A DNA stretch of 64,000 bases from Paraburkholderia haematera (GTDB taxonomy: Bacteria; Pseudomonadota; Gammaproteobacteria; Burkholderiales; Burkholderiaceae). Under the pieces are notes generated by a model. The model ran no database searches, was not told the DNA's origin, and saw nothing but the letters and a program-made list of their open reading frames with translations. Positions 9,521 to 18,804 of this stretch are shown piece after piece. The position numbers and the translations under genes were made by a program. The stretch is taken from positions 248,001 to 312,000 of the forward strand of contig NZ_CAJNBK010000003.1 in assembly GCF_905220975.1 (NCBI RefSeq). Reading direction: 5' to 3'. The first letter of the stretch is position 1, and each line of letters starts with the position of its first letter.

Positions 9521-9663
9521 AATAAAAGCGAGGTCGCAGTGCTTGGGTTTCAGTCCGGCAAGCGTAGCACAATGGTGCCTTGTGCCGCGTGCTGCCCTGC
9601 ATTGGCGGTGGCGTCCGCTTAACGCCGCCAGGACTCACGCGAAGCCTGCGGCGGACGGGAAAA

Positions 9664-10554
9664 CTACAGCGCTCCCAATTTGACAGCCAGAAAATCGACC
9701 AGCAGACGCGTCCTCTGCGGCAAACGCCGCGTCCTCGCCCACATCGCATGCAACGGCAAAGGCGTGAGCTGGAAATCCGTCAGCAAAACTTCAGCCCTGC
9801 CTGACTCGACCCATTCCTGAATCTGCCAGAAGGCGGAGATCCCAACCCCCATGCCGCCCAGCACGCCTGCATTCACCGCGGCCACCTGATTGCTGTCAAA
9901 GCGACCGGCCACGTTCACCGCAATCTCGTTTCCGTCGGGCGACGTAAACACCCACCGCCCAGGATTGGGCACGCCCGTTCGAACGACACAATCGTGTCTC
10001 GCCAGATCCCGCGGATGCGACGGTCTGCCGTGTTCGGCAAGATAGGCCGGCGCCGCGAACACCACCCGCCGAAGCGTGCCGATCCGTCGCGCCACCAGCC
10101 GTGAATCGGGCGTTTCGCCAATACGGATCGTCACATCCGCACCGGTCTCCGCCGGATCGCGATACGCGTCGTTCAGATCGAGTGACAACTCCAGTTGCGG
10201 ATGACGCTGCAAAAACTCCGCGGCGAGTGGCGCAACGAATCGCGGTCCAAACAGCGTGGGCGCATTGATCAGCAATCGGCCGGTGAGCCGGTGCGCTTCC
10301 TCGGCAAGTTCGGTGCGCGCCAGTTCGAGTTCGCTCAGCGCGCCTTTGACGCGTTCGTAAAAACGCATGCCGGCGACACTCGGATGCGAAGTGCGCGTGG
10401 TCCGCACGATCAAGGTCGATCCGTGCGCCCGCTCGAGCACCTGCAGGGACCGGCTGACGGCCTGCAACGACCGGCCAAGCCGGCGCGCGGCGCTCGTCAG
10501 GCTGCCCTCCTCGACGATCGCCACCAGGGTTTCCAGATCGCGCAAGGCATCCAT
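9664..10554 (-). CDS. LysR-family transcriptional regulator
   Basis: 296 residues from ATG 10554, which has GGAGA 8 bases upstream; a longer reading to 10590 lacks this. The helix-turn-helix (LETLVAIVEEGSLTSAARRLGRSLQAVSRSLQVLE) is followed by a substrate-binding domain. It diverges from an MFS exporter 107 bases away, which it probably controls. Confidence 0.88.
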   Translation of the reverse strand: MDALRDLETLVAIVEEGSLTSAARRLGRSLQAVSRSLQVLERAHGSTLIVRTTRTSHPSVAGMRFYERVKGALSELELARTELAEEAHRLTGRLLINAPTLFGPRFVAPLAAEFLQRHPQLELSLDLNDAYRDPAETGADVTIRIGETPDSRLVARRIGTLRRVVFAAPAYLAEHGRPSHPRDLARHDCVVRTGVPNPGRWVFTSPDGNEIAVNVAGRFDSNQVAAVNAGVLGGMGVGISAFWQIQEWVESGRAEVLLTDFQLTPLPLHAMWARTRRLPQRTRLLVDFLAVKLGAL

Positions 10555-10661
10555 CGCCGATTCTCCCGTTTTTCGTGAGGATGTATCCAATTCAGTGCGA
10601 ATTGTATTTGTCTAACGTGAGAGTAGCATCGATTCACCTTCACTTAACGGCTAGCCCAACG

Positions 10662-11888
10662 ATGGACTCTCCAACGATCCAGTGCCAGTCAGCGGTCCGC
10701 GCGGCTACGCCGCCGGCACACAGCGTTCCGACCGCGCGCTTCGCCGCGATGGTCGCGGTCGCCGTGCTGCCCCTGTATGCGTCACAAACATTGATCGCCC
10801 CGCTCAATGCCTCGCTGCACCTCGGCACATGGACCACGCTCGTCACCGCATTGACGTTGTTCGGCTATGCGGTCGGCCTTGTCGGACTCGTCCCGCTGAT
10901 CGACCGCTTACCCAATCGGCCCTTGATTGCCGCGACGTTGTTCGCGCAGATCGCCTGTCTCGCACTCGCGGCTATCGCGCCGCTGGCGTCGGTGTTCCTG
11001 GCGGCTTCGTTCGCCGTCGGCGTGACATCGAGCGTCGTGCAGATGCTGGTGCCCGCGGCGGCATCGCTCGCGCCGCCGGCTTCGCGCGGCAAAGTCGTCG
11101 GCAACGTGATGAGCGGTTTGATGCTCGGCATTCTGTTATCGCGGCCGCTTGCCAGTGTGATCGGCGGCGCATTCGGCTGGCGCGCGTTTTACGCGGCCGA
11201 TGCCCTGTTGCTCGCCGCGGTCACGCTCGCGGTGGTGCCGCGTTTGCCGGACGCACGCCCTGCGGGCGCGCCATCGTATGCCGTGTTATTAGCGTCGATG
11301 GCGCGGTTGCTGGCGCATGAGCCCGTGCTGCGCAGGCGGGCGCTGTACCAGGGCCTGCTCATGGCCGGCTTCAATGCGTTCTGGAGCAGCGTTGCCATCG
11401 TCCTGACGCGTGCGCCGCTCGGCCTGAACAGCACCGCCGTCGCGTTGTTCGCGCTGGCCGGCGGCGGCAGCGTGTTCATCGCACCGTTGGCCGGACGAGC
11501 CGGCGACAGAGGCTGGTCGAAGCCCGCCTCCATGGTCGCTCATGCGCTCGCCATCGCGGCCGCCCTGATGGCGGCGCTTGCGTTGACCTCGGGCGTGTCG
11601 CGCGCCGCCTCGATCGCGATGCTAGCCGGGGCCGCCTTCTTTATCGACGGTGGCGTGATTGCCGATCAGGCGCTAGGCCGGCGCGCGATCAATCTGCTTG
11701 CGCCCGAATCGCGTGGCCGGGTGAATGGACTCTATACAGGGCTCTTTTTCGTGGGCAGTGCGGTAGGCGCCACGGTCGCCGGGCCGGCGCTCGCGCGTTG
11801 GGGCTGGCCGGGCGTATGCGCCGCTGCATTGGGTTTTTTCGCCGCGGCAGCGGCGCTGCATCTGCGCGACAGTTCGCGCGGCGCATGA
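10662..11888 (+). CDS. MFS transporter (drug/sugar exporter-like)
   Basis: 408 residues with about 12 hydrophobic segments. The loop-2/3 region (LIDRLPNRPLI) resembles an MFS motif A, and a DRGW-type motif lies in the second half. It resembles the YnfM/arabinose-efflux group. The start at ATG 10662 removes an unlikely charged N-terminus. No substrate can be deduced; the partner LysR gene suggests inducible export. Confidence 0.82.
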   Translation: MDSPTIQCQSAVRAATPPAHSVPTARFAAMVAVAVLPLYASQTLIAPLNASLHLGTWTTLVTALTLFGYAVGLVGLVPLIDRLPNRPLIAATLFAQIACLALAAIAPLASVFLAASFAVGVTSSVVQMLVPAAASLAPPASRGKVVGNVMSGLMLGILLSRPLASVIGGAFGWRAFYAADALLLAAVTLAVVPRLPDARPAGAPSYAVLLASMARLLAHEPVLRRRALYQGLLMAGFNAFWSSVAIVLTRAPLGLNSTAVALFALAGGGSVFIAPLAGRAGDRGWSKPASMVAHALAIAAALMAALALTSGVSRAASIAMLAGAAFFIDGGVIADQALGRRAINLLAPESRGRVNGLYTGLFFVGSAVGATVAGPALARWGWPGVCAAALGFFAAAAALHLRDSSRGA

Positions 11889-12000
11889 TCGATCTCACGA
11901 ACGAATGCGGGAGCATGTTCATGACGTCGACATGCACCGGAACGCGCTATCGCAACGGGGAGATCGACCGCCTCAGCATTTAAAACACCCGCGCGCTGCG

Positions 12001-12906
12001 TTAGAAGCGATAGTTGATGGAGACATCGGCCACGCCAGTGGCCCTGCTGTGCGTAATCGGGCTATTGCCCGCGCTGCCGACCAGTTCCTCGAATGCGCCG
12101 TCGGCAGTAGCAAACCAGTGTTTGTCGAACAGCCACACCATGCTAACGCCGAACCCCACCGACTTGAAACCGGCGCTCGCGTGATACGCCGAGTATTGCG
12201 AGTGCGCCGCCTGAGTCTGATTCACGCCGTACCAGCTGTTCATGTAGTTGGAGTCCGCCACGGTCACGTTCGGCCCGGCGAACCAGAAGAATTTTTGCGT
12301 GCTGCCCGGCAGCGGCATATAGGCGCCGAGATCGCCGATCCAACCGTTCGAGCCGCCGAAATAACGCCGCACGTCGGCGCGCAGCACGAGCGGGAAATCC
12401 TTCGAGACGACATATTCTCCGGAGAGTTTGACGCCCGGCGCCTGATTGATGTTGCCCAGGCCGTTCAACTCCTCCGGATCGTCATGACCGCGACGCCCGA
12501 GATCGTAGACGGCCGCAAGACTTGCGCGCCAGTTCTGCCCTTGCGCAAAGTTGACCCCAAGGCCTTCTCCGCTCGAAAAAAAGAACAGATCCTTGTAGCG
12601 CACGTCGACGCTCGGCCCCGCCATCACGTGATACCGGTCGGAGCCCTCATAACGCGGCTGGAACGACGTCGCCGCGCCGACGCGCACCTGCCAGTCCGGA
12701 ATATTCGGCTGCCACATCTTCTGCAGCGGAATGCCCACGGAGTACTGCCATTCGCCCAACGGCGAAGGGGTTTGAGCGAGAGCCGAGCCCGGCACAACGC
12801 CCAACCCACCGATAGCGCCTAGCGTGACGGCGACCCAGGATGCTGACACGATGCTTGTTTGTTTATTGCGAATCTTGCCGATCCGCTTTCTACGGCTGAT
12901 CAACAC
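12001..12906 (-). CDS. MipA/OmpV family outer-membrane protein
   Basis: 301 residues. It has a positively charged start, a hydrophobic signal segment and an ALAQ-type cleavage site near residue 45, then an aromatic-rich beta-strand protein (WQVRVGAATSFQPRYEGSDRY, VDVRYKDLFFFSSGEGLGVNF) ending SINYRF with a C-terminal Phe, the mark of outer-membrane barrels. The family is a scaffold or porin group in Gram-negatives. The start is GTG 12906 with GGAGG six bases upstream; TTG 12903 is possible. Confidence 0.85.
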   Translation of the reverse strand: MLISRRKRIGKIRNKQTSIVSASWVAVTLGAIGGLGVVPGSALAQTPSPLGEWQYSVGIPLQKMWQPNIPDWQVRVGAATSFQPRYEGSDRYHVMAGPSVDVRYKDLFFFSSGEGLGVNFAQGQNWRASLAAVYDLGRRGHDDPEELNGLGNINQAPGVKLSGEYVVSKDFPLVLRADVRRYFGGSNGWIGDLGAYMPLPGSTQKFFWFAGPNVTVADSNYMNSWYGVNQTQAAHSQYSAYHASAGFKSVGFGVSMVWLFDKHWFATADGAFEELVGSAGNSPITHSRATGVADVSINYRF

Positions 12907-13254
12907 CAGAAGCCTCCGTTCTCGCGTACCGCGACGGGGTTTAGATTCTCACCCGATGTCCGCAATGGATTGCAAAACATTCGGGAAACCGCCGCATTGG
13001 AACGCGCGGCATGTAATTCTTTCAGCAGACGACACGCATTGCCCGGCAAAACGTCCTGTCCGAACCTGATGCAGCCCCGCAAACTGGGCATTGGGTCGAA
13101 TAGAGAGGCCCAAAAGATTCGCAGACGCACGCTCCCGTGCAAAATGCGGGCCAGGTCGCCGGAGAGCCGGCTCAGATCGGAACAACGGAAGGACAGACCG
13201 ACGGACGCTGGCAAGCGTGCCGTGGCGAGGGTGACAGGCAGAATATAGCCACAA
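12907..13254. other. Intergenic region upstream of the OmpV-like gene
   Basis: About 350 bases without a supported gene. Short open frames overlap on both strands but none has a convincing start or composition. It must hold the promoter of the OmpV-like gene; no clear -35/-10 pair stands out. Confidence 0.5.
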
Positions 13255-13292
13255 AAAATATCCGGCGCCGCGCGGTGCGGCGCCGGACAAGG
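13255..13292 (-). terminator. Terminator of the msrB-msrA unit
   Basis: A very G+C-rich stem (TCCGGCGCCGC against its complement, 13259-13289) is followed on the minus strand by TATTTTTTG. It lies about 30 bases after the msrA stop. Confidence 0.75.
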
Positions 13293-13322
13293 AAGATCGC
13301 CGCTGACGCGGCGCCCGCCGTT

Positions 13323-14066
13323 TTACTGTGCCGCTTCGACCAGCACAGGCTTATCGCGATAGAGATTCGGAAAGAGACGTTTCAGATTCGCGACCTTCGG
13401 CATGTCGTTGATCGCGATATACGCGGAGTTCGGATGCAACGTCAGGTAGTTCTGGTGGTAGGACTCGGCAGCATAGAAGCCCTTGAACGGCTCCGTCTTC
13501 GTGACGATGGCCGCCGGGAAAGCGTGTGCCTTGTCGAGCTGCGCGATGTAGCTTTGCGCAATATGCCGCTGCGTGTCATTCAACGGAAACACCGCCGAAC
13601 GATATTGCGTGCCGCTGTCCGGCCCCTGGCGGTTCAACTCGGTCGGATCCTGAATCACCGAGAAGTAGACCTGTAGCAACTGCCCATAGGTGACCTTGGT
13701 GGGGTCGAACGTGACCTGCACGGATTCCGCATGGCCGGTGTCGCCGCCACTGACGGTCTCGTACTGCGCCGTGTCGCGCTGGCCGCCCGAATAACCCGAC
13801 ACCGCCCTGGTGACGCCCCGCACGTGCTGGAACACGCCCTGCACGCCCCAGAAACAGCCGCCCGCGAACACGGCGGTTTCTTCATGCGCGGTCGCGGCGG
13901 AGACCGGCTCGTCGACTGCGGGTGGCGCAATGACAACCCCGGCTTCCGATGAGAATGCCATGCGTTGCGCCAGCAGCAGCGCCAGCGCGCCGAACCCGAC
14001 CGAAAGCGCGAGGGCCGCTTTGCGCGAGCGGGCCGGTTTGCCGATGATGCGTTTCTCGATGTTCAT
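13323..14066 (-). CDS. msrA: Peptide-methionine (S)-S-oxide reductase, membrane-anchored or exported
   Basis: 247 residues. A hydrophobic segment at residues 17-35 acts as signal or anchor. The MsrA domain begins near residue 63, with the catalytic GGCFWG (Cys71) and the usual GHAESVQVTFDP and YHQNYL signatures. It reduces the S-epimer of methionine sulfoxide; export suggests repair of envelope proteins. Cys71 is the only cysteine in the protein, so the enzyme lacks the resolving cysteines of many MsrA proteins and must be reduced directly or through a partner. It lies 19 bases after msrB in the same operon. Confidence 0.92.
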   Translation of the reverse strand: MNIEKRIIGKPARSRKAALALSVGFGALALLLAQRMAFSSEAGVVIAPPAVDEPVSAATAHEETAVFAGGCFWGVQGVFQHVRGVTRAVSGYSGGQRDTAQYETVSGGDTGHAESVQVTFDPTKVTYGQLLQVYFSVIQDPTELNRQGPDSGTQYRSAVFPLNDTQRHIAQSYIAQLDKAHAFPAAIVTKTEPFKGFYAAESYHQNYLTLHPNSAYIAINDMPKVANLKRLFPNLYRDKPVLVEAAQ

Positions 14067-14085
14067 GATGTGCGTCCTGATTCGA

Positions 14086-14598
14086 TCAGCTCGTGCCGTG
14101 CGAGGCGGGCGAGAAAGTTAAGGCGAGGCCGTTCATGCAATAGCGCAGGCCGGTCGGTTTGGGGCCGTCGTCGAATACGTGCCCCAGATGGCCGCCGCAG
14201 CGCCGGCACACGACTTCGTCGCGCGTCATGCCGAACGACTTGTCGGTCCGCGTGATGACCGCGTGATCCAGCGGCTGCCAGAAACTTGGCCAGCCGGTGC
14301 CGCTATCGAACTTCGTCTTTGACGAAAACAGGGGCAGTGCGCAACCGGCGCACGCGAAGGTGCCGACCCGGTGCTCGTCGTTGAGCGGGCTGCTGAATGG
14401 CCGCTCCGTGCCCGCGTCGCGCAGCACGCGGTACTGCGCCTCGGTCAGGCGCTTGTGCCATTCGGCGTCGCTGTGCACGACCTCGTAGGCCGCTGCCGCG
14501 CCCAACTCCGCCGTGCTTGCCGTGCGCCATGCCGCGGTGCCGCCGGCTAGCGACGCCGCGCCGATTAACCTGAAGAAAGTCCGTCTGCTGCAAGCCAT
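14086..14598 (-). CDS. msrB: Peptide-methionine (R)-S-oxide reductase, probable Tat-exported
   Basis: 170 residues. The N-terminus has SRRTFFRLIGAASLAGG, a twin-arginine signal followed by a hydrophobic core. The SelR domain has both zinc-binding pairs (Cys83/Cys86 and Cys131/Cys134) and the catalytic RYCMNG (Cys154). It reduces the R-epimer of methionine sulfoxide and complements the downstream MsrA. The two together form an extracytoplasmic repair pair. Confidence 0.92.
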   Translation of the reverse strand: MACSRRTFFRLIGAASLAGGTAAWRTASTAELGAAAAYEVVHSDAEWHKRLTEAQYRVLRDAGTERPFSSPLNDEHRVGTFACAGCALPLFSSKTKFDSGTGWPSFWQPLDHAVITRTDKSFGMTRDEVVCRRCGGHLGHVFDDGPKPTGLRYCMNGLALTFSPASHGTS

Positions 14599-14733
14599 GA
14601 TGATCGTCCCGGAAAGTCCGTACCGTTCACCCGTTCAGGCGCTGGACACGCCGCCCGCGAGTGGTCCCGACACTTAGTCGTCCAGCAAGGGGATTTATGA
14701 CAGCATGCGCGTCTTTTTGCGTCACGGCGGCGG

Positions 14734-15339
14734 TTACAGAGGAAATTTCGTGGTCGACAGAATTTCCTTGAGCACCATGAACGAGCGGATTTGCCGGACG
14801 CCCGGCAGATAGAGCAACTGCTCTGCATGGAGACGATTGAAGCTGTCGCTATCGCGGGTGCGGATCGTCATGAAATAGTCGAACTCGCCGGTCACGACGT
14901 GACATTCCATGCATCCCGCCACCTTTTGCGCCGCTTTCTCGAACGCCGCAAACGACTCCGGCGTGGACCGGTCCAGCACCACGCCGATGATGACCAGCAT
15001 GCCCGCCCCGGCCGCCTTCGGGTCGATCAGCGCGACGACCCCACGAATCAGCCCCGACTCCTTTAGCCGCTCGACGCGCCGCAGACACGCCGGCGCACTC
15101 AGTTTGACTTTGGCCGCGAGCGCCACGTTCGAGATCGACGCATCGGTTTGCAGTTGACGCAGGATTGCCCGGTCGATGCGATCGAGCGCGTGAAGCGGGC
15201 CGGTTTTCTCGGTTGCGGCTGTCGTGGAGGTTGCAGTTGCGGTTGTGGCGGTGGCGGTGGCGTTTACCGTGTTTGCGGCAGTTGCAGCACCGATTATGCC
15301 CGCCTTGACCGATGCACTACGAACTTTTCTTGCGCTCAT
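14734..15339 (-). CDS. acdR: Lrp/AsnC-family regulator of ACC deaminase (AcdR-like)
   Basis: 201 residues. An Lrp helix-turn-helix (~50-110, LDRIDRAILRQLQTDASISNVALAAKVKLSAPACLRRVERL) is followed by the ligand-sensing RAM domain. It is divergent from acdS, with 160 bases between, exactly the known acdR-acdS arrangement in which this regulator with its ligand activates acdS. The first ~45 residues are a low-complexity Ala/Thr tract (TATATTATATSTTA) that ordinary Lrp proteins lack; a shorter protein from an internal start is not excluded, although no Met precedes the domain. Confidence 0.88.
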   Translation of the reverse strand: MSARKVRSASVKAGIIGAATAANTVNATATATTATATSTTAATEKTGPLHALDRIDRAILRQLQTDASISNVALAAKVKLSAPACLRRVERLKESGLIRGVVALIDPKAAGAGMLVIIGVVLDRSTPESFAAFEKAAQKVAGCMECHVVTGEFDYFMTIRTRDSDSFNRLHAEQLLYLPGVRQIRSFMVLKEILSTTKFPL

Positions 15340-15499
15340 CTGTTTTTGTGCAGAATTTTATTAGGTAAATTTCCATTGAGTATTGTTAAAAGTATGCCGA
15401 ACGGAATTTTTTTGCAAGCTCATTTCCAGCGCTTTTCCCTACTATTTATTTAACGCGACGGATTGCTGCTCGCGTCGGGCCTACCACCTCGGAGCTGCC
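15340..15499. promoter_or_regulatory. acdR-acdS divergent regulatory region
   Basis: A markedly A+T-rich spacer in a G+C-rich neighbourhood, with T- and A-tracts at 15354-15365 and 15405-15455. This is where an Lrp box would lie by analogy with described acdS promoters. The acdS ribosome site is GGAGC at 15491. Confidence 0.55.
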
Positions 15500-16516
15500 A
15501 TGAACCTGCAACGATTCCCTCGCTACCCGTTGACTTTCGGGCCTACGCCGATCCAGCCGCTGAAGCGTTTGAGCGACCACCTGGGTGGCAAGGTGCATTT
15601 GTATGCGAAGCGCGAGGACTGCAACAGCGGCTTTGCGTTTGGTGGCAACAAGACGCGCAAGCTTGAGTATCTGATTCCCGAGGCATTGGCGCAGGGATGT
15701 GACACGTTGGTGTCGATTGGCGGGATTCAGTCGAACCAGACCCGCCAGGTTGCGGCTGTCGCTGCGCACTTGGGGTTGAAGTGTGTGCTGGTGCAGGAGA
15801 ACTGGGTCAACTATTCGGACGCCGTGTACGACCGGGTCGGCAACATCCAGATGTCGCGCATTCTGGGCGCCGACGTCCGGCTGGTGGCTGACGGCTTCGA
15901 CATTGGTTTTCGCAGGAGTTGGGAGGACGCACTGGAGAGCGTGCGCGCCGCGGGCGGCAAGCCGTACGCGATCCCGGCGGGCTGTTCAGACCATCCGCTG
16001 GGCGGCCTTGGTTTCGTCGGCTTTGCTGAAGAGGTACGCCAGCAGGAAGTTGAACTCGGCTTCAAATTCGACTACATCGTGGTGTGTTCCGTGACGGGCA
16101 GCACCCAGGCCGGCATGGTGGTGGGATTCGCCGCCGACGGACGTGCCGAGCGTGTCATTGGCATTGATGCCTCGGCGAAACCGGCGAAGACCCGCGAGCA
16201 GATCACGCGAATCGCGCGGCAGACTGCGGAAAAAGTGGGCCTCGAACGCGACATCACCGCCGACGACGTGGTGTTGGACGAGCGCTACGGCGGCCCTGAG
16301 TACGGTTTACCGAACGAAGGAACGTTGGAAGCAATCCGTCTGTGCGCGCGACTCGAGGGCGTACTGACCGATCCGGTGTACGAGGGCAAATCGATGCACG
16401 GCATGATCGACAAGGTAAGAAACGGCGAATTCCCGGAGGGTTCGCGGGTGTTGTATGCGCACTTGGGCGGCGTACCGGCACTGAACGCCTACAGCTTCAT
16501 TTTCCGGGAGGGGTAA
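15500..16516 (+). CDS. acdS: 1-aminocyclopropane-1-carboxylate deaminase
   Basis: 338 residues, exactly the family length. It converts ACC, the plant ethylene precursor, to 2-oxobutanoate and ammonia with PLP in the cytoplasm. Diagnostic residues are all in place: Lys51 (PLP, GGNKTRK), Ser78 (GGIQSNQ), Tyr294-Glu295 (DPVYEG) and Leu322. Glu295 and Leu322 separate true ACC deaminases from the related D-cysteine desulfhydrases. It is divergent from acdR, which is expected to activate it. The gene is a marker of plant-associated lifestyle. Confidence 0.95.
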   Translation: MNLQRFPRYPLTFGPTPIQPLKRLSDHLGGKVHLYAKREDCNSGFAFGGNKTRKLEYLIPEALAQGCDTLVSIGGIQSNQTRQVAAVAAHLGLKCVLVQENWVNYSDAVYDRVGNIQMSRILGADVRLVADGFDIGFRRSWEDALESVRAAGGKPYAIPAGCSDHPLGGLGFVGFAEEVRQQEVELGFKFDYIVVCSVTGSTQAGMVVGFAADGRAERVIGIDASAKPAKTREQITRIARQTAEKVGLERDITADDVVLDERYGGPEYGLPNEGTLEAIRLCARLEGVLTDPVYEGKSMHGMIDKVRNGEFPEGSRVLYAHLGGVPALNAYSFIFREG

Positions 16517-16839
16517 GCGGCAGGAAGCGAGCGACCATTGACGATCGACGGGCGGCGAGCAACGGCCGATGCACACCGCACGGCACAAAGCGGAAAGCGG
16601 AAAGCCTACCGCAACAAAGTCCGTCGCCGTTCAACGAAATAGCGCGGACCTGGCGGGCCCGAAGACTCGAACACAGCGGGCGGTTTTCGAACTACGCTTC
16701 GGCGCGCGCAGCGCCGCCGGAAGAATGACTGCCTTGTCACTCACGCCGAGTGTGCGAGGGCACGGATTCCAGATGCACCACTACCGTGGCTGCGCGGGGG
16801 ACCCGCTTATGAGCTGGCGGTGTGAGCCGCTTTCTCTTG
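16517..16839. other. Non-coding stretch after acdS
   Basis: No open frame here has coding character. No strong terminator was seen directly after acdS. Confidence 0.4.
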
Positions 16840-16875
16840 CTTACTTCTCTTTGCGGCCGGCAAAGAGAAGTGAGT
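16840..16875. repeat. Inverted repeat, possible dispersed intergenic element
   Basis: ACTTCTCTTTGC (16843-16854) and GCAAAGAGAAGT (16860-16871) form a perfect 12-bp stem with a 5-base loop. The following GTGCCGCCCCGCACAGGGGC has a second small stem. Sequences of this kind recur between genes in Burkholderia-group genomes (from memory, not verified here). Confidence 0.6.
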
Positions 16876-16978
16876 GCCGCCCCGCACAGGGGCAACGCTA
16901 ATAAACCACTAACAAAGCAAGGAAAGGCCAACACCCTAGGCAAACAGAGAAACAAAGCGCCGCGCAGGCAAAAAAAAA

Positions 16979-17857
16979 TCAAACCTTCAACTTCGCCCTC
17001 AAAAACTCAACAAAAACCCGAATAGTGACCGAACTCTGCCGATGCTGCGGATAAACGGCATAAACAGTAGCCGCCGAGGGCAAGAACTCTTCCAATACAG
17101 TCACCAACTGCCCACGACCAAGTGCCTCAGCAACAATAAAATCAGGAAGCCGAACAATCCCCAACCCGGCAACCGCGGCATCCCGCACCAACTCCCCATT
17201 ATTAGCCCGCAGCGGCCCACGCACTTCAAACCCTTTCAAAACACCGTCAACAACAAAATCCCAACTCACAGCCCCACCATGCCCATACAGCAAGCATGAA
17301 TGCCGCACCAGATCGGCAGGATGCGCAGGCGCGCCCCGCCGCCGCACATACCCCGGACTACAACACGCCACCATCCTGACATCGACGAGCTTCTGCGCGA
17401 TCAGCGTCGAATCCTGCAACGTGCCGATCCGGATTGCCATATCGAACCCCTCACCCACCACGTCGACGGTTCGATCGCTCAACTCCATATCGAAGCGCAC
17501 GTCGCCATGTTCGCGCAGGAAGCCCGCCACCAACGGCGACAAATGCATCATCCCGAACGACATCGGCGCGCTGACCCGCAACAGCCCGCGCGGCCCGGCG
17601 CGGCGCAGCGACATCGCCTGCTCGGCGTCTTCCACCTCGCCAAGAATGCGCCGCGCACGCTCATAAAACTCCTGACCGAGTTCGGTCACCGCCAGCTTGC
17701 GCGTATTTCGGATCAGAAGCTGCACGCCGAGCGCCTCTTCCAGCGCCATCACACGCCGGCTGACGAACTGCTTTGATAGCGCAAGCCGCTTGGCCGCAGC
17801 CGTGAAGTTATGAGCGTCGACCGTGGCGACAAAGATCCGCATATCATCGAGTTGCAT
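16979..17857 (-). CDS. LysR-family transcriptional regulator
   Basis: 292 residues from ATG 17857, with AGGTGG eight bases upstream; GTG 17869 is an alternative. The helix-turn-helix MRIFVATVDAHNFTAAAKRLALSKQFVSRRVMALE and the effector domain are typical. It is divergent from the pirin-DoxX pair, its probable target. The 3' part of the gene (16979-17300) is poorer in G+C and strongly A/C-skewed on the plus strand compared with the rest. Confidence 0.88.
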   Translation of the reverse strand: MQLDDMRIFVATVDAHNFTAAAKRLALSKQFVSRRVMALEEALGVQLLIRNTRKLAVTELGQEFYERARRILGEVEDAEQAMSLRRAGPRGLLRVSAPMSFGMMHLSPLVAGFLREHGDVRFDMELSDRTVDVVGEGFDMAIRIGTLQDSTLIAQKLVDVRMVACCSPGYVRRRGAPAHPADLVRHSCLLYGHGGAVSWDFVVDGVLKGFEVRGPLRANNGELVRDAAVAGLGIVRLPDFIVAEALGRGQLVTVLEEFLPSAATVYAVYPQHRQSSVTIRVFVEFLRAKLKV

Positions 17858-17992
17858 CGTATTGTCCACCTCATTGTGACAGTGTTTCCGCTTTGCACAC
17901 GATTATAGCCATCCTGATTGACCTACACTCTCATTCATGGATCGCGGACAAACATCTGGCCGGATCGCACAACAGAACCAAGGAGAAATACG

Positions 17993-18718
17993 ATGCTCGA
18001 TATCAGACACGCCAATCAACGCGGCCGCGCGGAGCACGGCTGGCTCAGTTCGCGCCATACGTTTTCTTTCGCGAGCTATCACGATCCGAAGCAAAACGGC
18101 TTTTCCGACCTGCTCGTGATCAACGACGACCGCGTCGCACCGGCCCAAGGTTTCGGCAAGCACCCGCACCGCGACATGGAGATCTTTTCGTACGTGCTGG
18201 AAGGCGCGCTGGAACATAAGGACACGATGGGCACCGGCTCGGTGATCGTGCCTGGCGACATCCAGTTGATGAGCGCCGGAACCGGTGTCGCGCATAGCGA
18301 ATACAACCAATCGAAGAGCGAACCCGTGCACTTCATGCAAATCTGGATTGCACCGGGGCAGAAAGGCACCACGCCGCGCTATCAGCAGCGTCACTTTGGT
18401 GCGGACCAGAAGCGCGGCGTGTTGCGCCTCGTGTTGTCGCCGGACGGTGCGGACGACTCGCTGGTGCTGCAACAGGATGCGCGGGTTTATGCCGGTCTTT
18501 TCGACGGTGACGAAACTGCGCGGCTCGAACTGGCCAGTAATCGTTATGCTTATATTCAAGTGGCGCGCGGCAGCGTCACGGTGAACGGCGTCGAGTTGGG
18601 CGAAGGCGACGGTGCGCGGGTCCGCGACGAAAAAGTCCTGACCTTCACGCAAGGTCACGACGCGGAAGTGTTGGTGTTCGATCTGCGTAACATCGAAATG
18701 TCGGAGCTTTGGGCTTAA
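17993..18718 (+). CDS. Pirin family protein (YhhW-like quercetinase family)
   Basis: 241 residues. It is a bicupin protein: HPHRDMEIFSYVLEGALEHKDT carries the metal-binding His-His...Glu set, and HSEYNQSKSEPVHFMQIWI the next. Relatives dioxygenate quercetin or act as redox-sensing cofactors. ATG 17993 has AAGGAG 7 bases upstream; a longer reading from 17918 is rejected. A DoxX gene follows 86 bases downstream, a pairing common in proteobacteria and often under LysR control in response to electrophile or oxidative stress. Confidence 0.88.
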   Translation: MLDIRHANQRGRAEHGWLSSRHTFSFASYHDPKQNGFSDLLVINDDRVAPAQGFGKHPHRDMEIFSYVLEGALEHKDTMGTGSVIVPGDIQLMSAGTGVAHSEYNQSKSEPVHFMQIWIAPGQKGTTPRYQQRHFGADQKRGVLRLVLSPDGADDSLVLQQDARVYAGLFDGDETARLELASNRYAYIQVARGSVTVNGVELGEGDGARVRDEKVLTFTQGHDAEVLVFDLRNIEMSELWA

Positions 18719-18804
18719 GCGGCTGATTTAAGCGACTTACTTAAGCATGGCTCGCAGCGATGATTGCGGCGAGCCGCACCCTTCCTTACCTATTGAGAAA
18801 AATC

